A DNA stretch of 64,000 bases, taken from Candidatus Leptofilum gracile. Its GTDB lineage: Bacteria; Chloroflexota; Anaerolineae; Promineifilales; Promineifilaceae. A program made the position numbers and the translations under genes. The stretch is taken from contig JADJOJ010000011.1 in the NCBI GenBank assembly GCA_016713825.1, positions 248,001-312,000 of the forward strand, written 5' to 3'. Positions 58,284 to 64,000 of this stretch are shown here, piece by piece. A model generated the notes under the pieces. It ran no database searches, was not told the origin of the DNA, and was given only the letters and a program-made list of their open reading frames with translations. Position 1 is the first letter of the stretch; each line of letters starts with the position of its first letter.

Positions 58284-60140
58284 ATGCCCCATAGAATTGC
58301 CGCCAAAGGATATACCAGCGTGGTGCTGGTGCTGAATATGAAGCGTTTTGTGGCTGAAGCGGCCCAAAAGCGTTTTGAGACGGTGCGTGGTTCGCAAAAA
58401 TTTGCCGATACCTTACAGCACGACTGGCCCAGCAGCTTGCCTCAGTCAGCCCGGTTTAGTCCGCTCAACGGGTCCGACATGTTGGTGGAAGATGTAGGTT
58501 TTGCCACAGGTGTTTTTCGCTCGCTGCTGCTGAAACGGCATTCTTCCCCAACCTATGCGCTGGATAAAGCGAAAGTAACGTTTTCACCAGGCCTGGAAAG
58601 TAATTTTCAGTTCAAGACGTTGTTTAAGCGGGCCTGGGATCGGTGGGAGATTTCCATTCGCCCCACGATGACCGGTTTTTTTATCATCCGGCTGGTTTAC
58701 CATTACCAGCAGTCGCCGCGCTCGATTATTGATTTGGCCAAGGATGCCATCAAGCTGCAAGAACCGCTAGACGTGCCCAGCGCGGTGCGTTGGCTGAAGC
58801 ACAACCGAGAGCGGTACGAAGAAGAGCCAGAAAAGCTGGCTGTTAAGGAGCGGTCGGTGAAGGAACTGCTGGCGTGGCTGGGCGCTGATGTGGACAATCC
58901 TGAGGCGAGTGAAACGTTGTATTACCCGGTGCAGTGGAAGCTGGCTGTGGAGGCGATTAACTATTTTGTGGCAGACGGCCGTTTCACCATCCCTCACGAA
59001 GAAGGCGCAATCGAATTACGGCCGTGTACCCCCAAACGCTCCCTGCCCCTGCACGACTCCTACATCATTTACCATTTTGACGAGCTGCTGGCTGAGCCAG
59101 GTGTGATTAATGGCACCAAGCAAGGCCAAGCCAACACCGGTGCCAAAGTGTCTGCTTCGTTGAACAGCATTCGCCAATCCAACCGGCTGCGCAACGCTGT
59201 GGTGAGCCTGCTGGAAGGCACTGTTTTGCGTGACCCGGACAAGCCAGACGAGGAGCTGGATGCCAACGGCTACTTCCCTTCGCCCCGCTGGAGCTATGCC
59301 GATGCCTTGTTTGAGAACCAAGAGACAAATTTGGCCTCCTGGAGCGATGAATTGTGCTTGTTCACCGCCCGCACGGCGCTCATTATGCCTTCCAAAAAGT
59401 GGCGCAATTACGAGATGGCTGTATCCACTGTACCCAGCGCTACGCTGAAGGTGCAGTACGCACGCTATTGGGAAGCTGTTGAGCGAATGATTGAGTTTGT
59501 GCTGGAAGTGCGCGTGCTGGTGCAGCTCATCGAAAGCGATTCTTACCGCTTGCTGGCTCAGATTGCCGATACCATTGGCAAAATGCGGGTTGGGATGTTC
59601 AGCGGTGACATCAAAATGGAAAATGGGTTTGAGGAACAGATGGCGCGTGCCGCCCACCTGCGGCGTATCGCGGCGCTGGCCCAAAGTATCAGCCATCCAC
59701 CGTTTTGGAGCCGTGCCGAGTATGCCGTGCAAAAAGCGGAGCGGCTGTTTGCTTTGCTAGACGTGCCCCGCATTTTGGAGCACATTGACCGAAACATTGA
59801 GAGCATCAACGGTGTTGCTGACCACGTAGACGAGCTGTACATTGCTGATTTGTCGGAAAAAAGCAACGACAAGGCAACCCTCTTGTCTATTGGGTTTGCG
59901 GGCGTCACTTTCATTTTGACGCTCTTGGTTTTGCCTTCGTTTTGGTTAGACCTGACCCAACTGTTTGCCGATTTCGACTGGACACCGGCTGGGTCAGATA
60001 CCGTTTATTACATTTTGCTATTGGCAGGCACAATTTTAGGGTTTGGCCTGGTAGCGATTGCGCCAATTCTTTTCATTATGGCGCTGCGGCGTCGGGATAA
60101 TCAGCGTATGCTGCGTCATTTATTTAACAAAGATCGATAA
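58284..60140 (+). CDS. Unknown protein with C-terminal pair of transmembrane helices
   Basis: A 618-aa protein I cannot assign. Residues 1-520 look soluble and mixed alpha/beta, without a signal peptide. A long helix (HIDRNIESINGVADHVDELYI) leads into two transmembrane segments (GFAGVTFILTLLVLPSFWL and YYILLLAGTILGFGLVAIA) near the end, followed by a basic tail. This long helix plus two C-terminal helices recalls CorA-type channels in layout, but the GMN motif is absent. It has its own promoter and ribosome site and stands between valS and the GNAT-nitrilase gene. Confidence 0.7.
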   Translation: MPHRIAAKGYTSVVLVLNMKRFVAEAAQKRFETVRGSQKFADTLQHDWPSSLPQSARFSPLNGSDMLVEDVGFATGVFRSLLLKRHSSPTYALDKAKVTFSPGLESNFQFKTLFKRAWDRWEISIRPTMTGFFIIRLVYHYQQSPRSIIDLAKDAIKLQEPLDVPSAVRWLKHNRERYEEEPEKLAVKERSVKELLAWLGADVDNPEASETLYYPVQWKLAVEAINYFVADGRFTIPHEEGAIELRPCTPKRSLPLHDSYIIYHFDELLAEPGVINGTKQGQANTGAKVSASLNSIRQSNRLRNAVVSLLEGTVLRDPDKPDEELDANGYFPSPRWSYADALFENQETNLASWSDELCLFTARTALIMPSKKWRNYEMAVSTVPSATLKVQYARYWEAVERMIEFVLEVRVLVQLIESDSYRLLAQIADTIGKMRVGMFSGDIKMENGFEEQMARAAHLRRIAALAQSISHPPFWSRAEYAVQKAERLFALLDVPRILEHIDRNIESINGVADHVDELYIADLSEKSNDKATLLSIGFAGVTFILTLLVLPSFWLDLTQLFADFDWTPAGSDTVYYILLLAGTILGFGLVAIAPILFIMALRRRDNQRMLRHLFNKDR

Positions 60141-60195
60141 CTTGGGGCCACAGTAACAGTTACGGGTTCCAAGGCTAACCATAAGAAGCGTGTGA

Positions 60196-61773
60196 ATGAG
60201 TTCAAAACAAAAAGGAAAAATAATTATTCGACAATGGCAAGAAACGGATATTCCCCAGATTGTGGCTTGCCACAAGGCAGTGTATGGCGATTTGTACGAT
60301 GGCGATGATTTATACGGCCGTCGCGCCTACAGCTACCAATTTTCGGCCTTCCCCGAAGGGCAGTTCCTGGCCGAGATAGCCGGGAAAGTGGTGGGCTACG
60401 CCACAACCATCATCGTGCAGCTAGACGACAACGACGAGCAGGGCTACACCTACGAAGAAATCACCGGCCAGGGCACCTTTACCACCCACACCTACAGCGG
60501 CGACACGCTCTACGGGGCAGATATCGCCGTGCACCCCGATTTCCGGCGGCGCGGCGTTTCCAAGCGGCTGTACCAGAAGCGGCAGCAGCTGGTGCGCAAG
60601 TACAATTTGCGGCGCGTGGTGGCGTACGGCCGTATCCCCGACTACCATCGGGTCAGTGGCAAAATGACGGCCGAAGCGTACGTAGAAAAGGTGGTGGCTG
60701 GCGAAATGTGGGATTCTGCCCTCAAAGCCCACCTGGATGCAGGCTACCAGGTCAAGCGGGTGCTCATGGACTTTGTAGATGATGAACGCAGCCTAAACTA
60801 TGCCACTTGGCTAGAAATGCCCAACCCGCAGTACAAACCGGAACGGCGCAAGATTGCCGCCGCGCCACTTAAACGCCCCGTGCGCACCATTCGCGTGTGT
60901 GCCGCCCAATATTTAATGCGAACCATCCAAAGTTGGGATGAATTTGAGCAGCAGGTGACCTTTTTTGCCATGTCGGCTGATACTTACCACTGCCACTTTT
61001 TGCTGATGCCGGAACTGTTCACCGTGCAGCTGTTTACCCTCATGTCTAAAGAGTTGGACCCCAAAACGGCCGCTCACCAACTGGCTGGTTACCACGAGCA
61101 GTACGTCGCTCTGTTCAAAAATTTGGCGATGCAGTACCGCATCTACATCATCGGCGGCACCATTCCCACCGAGCGCGACGGCAAGCTGTACAACGTGGCT
61201 CACCTGTTCAGCCCGTCGGGCAATGTGTATACCCAGGACAAACTGCACGTCACCCCCTACGAACGGGATTTTTGGGACATCCAGCCGGGCGAAGCGCTAA
61301 AAATCTTCGAGACACCCCTGGGCCGCATCGCCATCCAGGTGTGCTACGACATCGAGTTCCCTGAACTGGCTCGCCTGCTCACCCTGGCCGGAGCCGAGGT
61401 CATCTTTGTGCCGTTCAGCACCGATGAGCGCAAGGCGTATTACCGGGTGCGCTTCAGCAGCCAGGCGCGGGCGGTGGAAAATTACATCTACGTGGTGCTA
61501 GCCGGGAATGCGGGCAATTTGCCCACCACGCCCTGGTATCTGCTCAACTACAGCCAATCGGCCGTTTTTACCCCCAGCGATTTTGCCTTTCCGCCAGAAG
61601 CAACCGCTGGCCTGGCCGATCCGAATGTGGAAACGGCCGTTATCGCCGACCTCGACCTCACCACCCTGGCCCAAATGCGCGAGATTGGCAGCGTACGGCC
61701 GTTGCGCGACCGCCGCCTTGACCTTTACGAACTAAAGCCTAAAATCCCCATCAAAATTGTGGTTGTGGAGTAG
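60196..61773 (+). CDS. GNAT acetyltransferase fused to carbon-nitrogen hydrolase
   Basis: A 525-aa bifunctional protein. The N-terminal GNAT domain (about 8-210) has the acetyl-CoA loop HPDFRRRGVSKRLY. The C-terminal nitrilase-family domain (about 230-520) has the catalytic triad E273 (LMPELF), K349 (QDKLHVTPYER) and C383 (QVCYDIEFPE). Such fusions are known in several phyla; the nitrilase part should cleave a C-N bond of an amide and the GNAT part should transfer an acyl group, perhaps in one pathway. Substrates are unknown. It starts 55 bp after the unknown 2-TM gene. A word-repeat hairpin follows the stop. Confidence 0.92.
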   Translation: MSSKQKGKIIIRQWQETDIPQIVACHKAVYGDLYDGDDLYGRRAYSYQFSAFPEGQFLAEIAGKVVGYATTIIVQLDDNDEQGYTYEEITGQGTFTTHTYSGDTLYGADIAVHPDFRRRGVSKRLYQKRQQLVRKYNLRRVVAYGRIPDYHRVSGKMTAEAYVEKVVAGEMWDSALKAHLDAGYQVKRVLMDFVDDERSLNYATWLEMPNPQYKPERRKIAAAPLKRPVRTIRVCAAQYLMRTIQSWDEFEQQVTFFAMSADTYHCHFLLMPELFTVQLFTLMSKELDPKTAAHQLAGYHEQYVALFKNLAMQYRIYIIGGTIPTERDGKLYNVAHLFSPSGNVYTQDKLHVTPYERDFWDIQPGEALKIFETPLGRIAIQVCYDIEFPELARLLTLAGAEVIFVPFSTDERKAYYRVRFSSQARAVENYIYVVLAGNAGNLPTTPWYLLNYSQSAVFTPSDFAFPPEATAGLADPNVETAVIADLDLTTLAQMREIGSVRPLRDRRLDLYELKPKIPIKIVVVE

Positions 61774-61790
61774 CGTGTAAAACGTGATGC

Positions 61791-61837
61791 GTGATGCGTG
61801 AAACGTGATTGCGTTTTCCTCACGTTTCACGCATCAC
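61791..61837. repeat. Word-repeat hairpin (GCGTGAAACGTGA type)
   Basis: GTGATGCGTGAAACGTGA (61791-61808) is the exact reverse complement of 61820-61837. Additional copies of CGTGATG precede the left arm. It starts just after the GNAT-nitrilase stop codon and shares its words with 54491-54523. Confidence 0.7.
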
Positions 61838-61873
61838 GTTTCAATAAATCTTTAAACCAACGAGTGAAAACCA

Positions 61874-62203
61874 ATGGCAATTAGACCCACCGGCGTTAAA
61901 GCCGATAGAAATGAACGTGTGTTGAAAATTAGCTGGGACGATGGGCGCGACAGCGTCTACCCCTTTGCCGGCCTGCGCGCCGCCTGCCCCTGCGTCTCCT
62001 GCAAGGGCGGCCACGACAACATGGGCGGCCCCGCCGACCCCGCCCTGGTGCGCGACGCGCCCGATAATGGCGTCACCGTCAACAATCTCCAGGCCGTTGG
62101 CGCGTATGCCCTGCAATTCTTCTGGAGCGATGGCCACGACACCGGCATCTACACCTGGGATTATTTGCGGCAGTCGGACCCGGCGCTGGCCGGTAATCGG
62201 TAA
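61874..62203 (+). CDS. DUF971 / gamma-butyrobetaine hydroxylase N-terminal-like protein
   Basis: A 109-aa DUF971 protein. The core is LKISWDDGRDSVYPFAGLRAACPC, then CVSCKGG, giving a C-x-C-x2-C metal-binding motif, and a conserved end FFWSDGHDTGIYTWDYLR. DUF971 proteins are often found near Mrp/ApbC-type Fe-S genes, and the family is linked to Fe-S handling; here mrp is far away. The last residues (AGNR) are encoded by the beginning of a word-repeat array. Confidence 0.88.
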   Translation: MAIRPTGVKADRNERVLKISWDDGRDSVYPFAGLRAACPCVSCKGGHDNMGGPADPALVRDAPDNGVTVNNLQAVGAYALQFFWSDGHDTGIYTWDYLRQSDPALAGNR

Positions 62204-62271
62204 TCCGTTATCGGTAATCGGTGAACGGTGAACGGTTTTACCGACCACCGATTACTGATTACCGTTCACCG
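62191..62271. repeat. Word-repeat array (CGGTAATC type) between convergent genes
   Basis: CGGTAATCGGTAATCC and GGTGAACGGTGAACGG are followed by their complements (ACCGATTACTGATTACCG). It overlaps the last codons of both convergent genes: AGNR of the DUF971 protein and AVNGNQ of the GH35 protein are encoded by repeat words. Confidence 0.75.
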
Positions 62272-64000
62272 CATCCAAAACAGGCTGAGCGACGAACTGG
62301 ATAGACGGCCGTTCCGCCACCCCATCCACCTCAAAAACCACCACCTCATTTTGGCCACGCCGCAGCAGCGGAGCAGGCACGTACAGCGTTTGCTGCGGGC
62401 CGCGCCGCCAGTAGCGGCCCAGATTGAAGCCGTTGACCCAGCAGTTCCCCTTGCCCCAGCCCGGCAGCGCTAAAAACGTGTCCAGTGGTTCCTCAACCAT
62501 AAACGTGCCGCGATAAAATGCCGGGGCGCTAGGTTGTATCGTGTTTGAAAAGGGCAGCCCCGCCAAATCGTCCAGCGGCAGGCAGAAAATCTCCCAGCCA
62601 AAGTGCAGCTGCTCATCCAGCAGCACCGCCTCGGTGATCCCCTTGCGGTCGTGCAGATTGGGGCCGTAATTCACCCGCCCCATATTTTCCACCAAAATGT
62701 CCAGCGTCAGGCCGTCGGCGGGCACCGCCAGCGGCAAACGTTGCCCCGGATTTTCTCGCTCCAAAATGCCCAGCAGCGCCCCGTCGGCAAAAACGTGTGC
62801 CCGGTCGTGTACCTTTTCCAGCGACAGCGCCGCGCTGAACGGGCCATCGAGCCGGGTGCGGTACAAAATGAAGCCGTAGTTTTGCCCCAGCATCTCCATC
62901 GGTTCCGGGGTGGGGCGGTGGATGGGTTGGCTGAGCTGCGGCAGCGCGTCCCACAGGCTGACGGCTTCGGGCAGCTGCACCGCGCCGTAGGCGGCTTTGC
63001 GGCTGGGCGGCGGCAGCGGTTCATCCGGCACTGGGGCAAATTGGGCGATTGTTTCCCGGTAGGCCAAAAATTTGGGGGTGATGTCGCCCGCTTCGCTCAG
63101 CGGGGCGTCGTAATCGTAGCTGGTGAGAGTGGGTTCGTAACGGCCGTTCCGCCCGCAATTCGCCCCGTTCATAAAGCCAAAATTACTCCCGCCGTGGAAC
63201 ATATAAAAGTTCACGGACGCCTCAGCCGCCAGCATTTCGGTGAGAACGGCCGTTGCCTCCGCCACATCCCGCGTGTGGTGCTTCTCCCCCCAATGGTCAA
63301 ACCAGCCGTTCCAAAACTCCATGCACATCAGCGGCGCATCTGGCTGGATGGCGTGCAGCCGGGCAAACGCCGTGGCCGCGTTGCTGCCAAAATTGACCGT
63401 CTTGTAAATGTGCGGCAGCGTGCCCGTGCGCAGCGCTTCGCCGCCGTGCCCGTCGGAGGTGAACAGCAGGCAGTTGATGCCGTTTTTGCGCATAGCCGTT
63501 TCGAGATGGCGCAAATACGCCTGCTCGTTGCCGTAGCTGCCGTACTCATTTTCAATCTGCATGGCAATGATGGGGCCGCCGTTTGTGATTTGCAAGGGTG
63601 CCAGCCGGGGCAGCAGGTTGGCGAAGAAGCGATCGACGGCGTCGAGGTAGCCGGGGTAGGTGCAGCGCAGCTTCATCGCCGGGTCGCGCAGCAGCCAGGC
63701 GGGCAGGCCGCCCAGCTCCCACTCGGCGCAAATGTACGGCCCCGGCCGCACAATGACGTGCAGCCCCAGCGCCGCCGCCTGCTCAATGTACGCCACCAAA
63801 TCCAAATCGCCCTCAAAATGGAACTCGCCCGGCTGCGGCTCATGCAAATTCCAGGCGACGTAAGTCTCCACGGTGTTCAGCCCCATCAGGCGCAGCTTGT
63901 GCAGCCGGTCGGCCCACTGCTCCGGGCGGATGCGAAAGTAATGCATCGCCCCGGACAGGATGCGGAAGGGTTGGTTGTTGAGGTGGAAACGGCCGTTTTC
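62252..64000 (-). CDS. Beta-galactosidase, GH35 family (5' end beyond the window)
   Basis: A glycoside hydrolase family 35 enzyme that removes terminal beta-galactose. The reading frame continues to the window edge (…GRFHLNNQPFRILSGAMHYF), so the start is missing. Visible parts are RPGPYICAEWELGGLPAWLL, the acid/base motif AMQIENEYGSYG, the nucleophile region MCMEFWNGWFDHWG, and C-terminal jelly-roll domains with GWGKGNCWVNGFNLGRYW. No signal peptide can be judged. It converges on the DUF971 gene with repeat sequence between them. Confidence 0.95.
   Translation of the reverse strand, partial: ENGRFHLNNQPFRILSGAMHYFRIRPEQWADRLHKLRLMGLNTVETYVAWNLHEPQPGEFHFEGDLDLVAYIEQAAALGLHVIVRPGPYICAEWELGGLPAWLLRDPAMKLRCTYPGYLDAVDRFFANLLPRLAPLQITNGGPIIAMQIENEYGSYGNEQAYLRHLETAMRKNGINCLLFTSDGHGGEALRTGTLPHIYKTVNFGSNAATAFARLHAIQPDAPLMCMEFWNGWFDHWGEKHHTRDVAEATAVLTEMLAAEASVNFYMFHGGSNFGFMNGANCGRNGRYEPTLTSYDYDAPLSEAGDITPKFLAYRETIAQFAPVPDEPLPPPSRKAAYGAVQLPEAVSLWDALPQLSQPIHRPTPEPMEMLGQNYGFILYRTRLDGPFSAALSLEKVHDRAHVFADGALLGILERENPGQRLPLAVPADGLTLDILVENMGRVNYGPNLHDRKGITEAVLLDEQLHFGWEIFCLPLDDLAGLPFSNTIQPSAPAFYRGTFMVEEPLDTFLALPGWGKGNCWVNGFNLGRYWRRGPQQTLYVPAPLLRRGQNEVVVFEVDGVAERPSIQFVAQPVLDAVNGNQ

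Larger units (their letters stand above)
2171..63996. repeat. Dispersed palindromic octamer ACGGCCGT, about 110 copies
   Basis: ACGGCCGT recurs on average every 580 bp throughout the window, often within GAAACGGCCGTTTCC. My hand count is about 110, while about two are expected from base composition at 60% GC. Most copies lie inside genes and are read as ETAV, NGR or RPL. The densest stretch is in cyclase-like gene A (about 14 copies between 6.1 and 8.7 kb). Full copies are absent from recA, the tectonin gene and glgP. Coordinates are the first and last copy. Confidence 0.9.

Noticed and set aside
1..64000. CRISPR arrays, tRNA or rRNA genes, prophage
   Set aside because: No regularly spaced repeats with unique spacers, no tRNA-like cloverleaf seen by eye in the gaps, no rRNA sequence and no phage structural genes. 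A tRNA search program was not available.

Overview
The window looks like a chromosomal segment of a Chloroflexota bacterium, probably class Anaerolineae (inferred from gene content, not from a marker phylogeny). Supporting signs are the very large cyclase-AAA-TPR and SARP/NB-ARC/TPR regulators, a T-box leader in front of valS, a fused nuoCD, a PadR plus membrane-protein pair, and GC-rich coding sequence mixed with housekeeping genes (smc, lon, recA, valS, murJ). I see no rRNA, tRNA, CRISPR array, prophage or transposase.

Layout. 1-1 kb: a small orphan gene, a 5'-truncated gene remnant and a long hairpin. 1-4.6 kb: smc (minus). 5.2-12.2 kb: two adjacent paralogous class III cyclase-like proteins with AAA ATPase and TPR regions, flanked by an imperfect inverted repeat. 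12.4-15.8 kb: a SARP-type regulator (minus). 15.9-18.8 kb: small protein, SH3 lipoprotein, tectonin-LysM protein and a Cys-rich small protein (plus). 19.1-21.4 kb: PadR regulator and membrane protein. 21.6-28.9 kb: a probable seven-gene minus-strand operon (two small membrane proteins, lon, response regulator, PHP-AlbA_2 protein, mogA, rlmI). 29.2-32.2 kb: glgP, a small membrane protein and OsmC. 32.4-34.6 kb: an ATP-grasp protein and a QTMAN-like glycosyltransferase. 34.8-42.5 kb (plus): iscX-nuoB-nuoCD-nuoI-mrp, then ricT, an HD hydrolase and moeA. 42.6-46.5 kb (minus): S1 protein, recA with a LexA-like operator, and murJ. 46.6-62.2 kb (plus): a GT4 glycosyltransferase, two paralogous single-pass proteins, cyclophilin, methyltransferase, DUF454, T-box-valS, an unknown 2-TM protein, a GNAT-nitrilase fusion and DUF971. 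62.3-64 kb: GH35 beta-galactosidase (minus), running off the window.

Functional links. IscX and Mrp, both tied to Fe-S assembly, bracket Fe-S subunits of complex I. MogA and MoeA supply molybdenum cofactor. GlgP points to glycogen turnover. RecA carries its own SOS-type promoter.

Two observations stand out. First, the cyclase domains at 5.2 and 8.7 kb have lost complementary halves of the catalytic site. One keeps the metal-binding aspartates and the other keeps the transition-state Asn/Arg. An obligate heterodimer with one working site, as in mammalian C1/C2 cyclases, is predicted. Second, the palindromic octamer ACGGCCGT occurs about 110 times by hand count, some 50 times more often than base composition predicts, mostly inside genes. 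It resembles the cyanobacterial HIP1 phenomenon. A further class of intergenic hairpins, each built from a short word repeated several times and its reverse complement, recurs just after stop codons and once inside the valS T-box leader.
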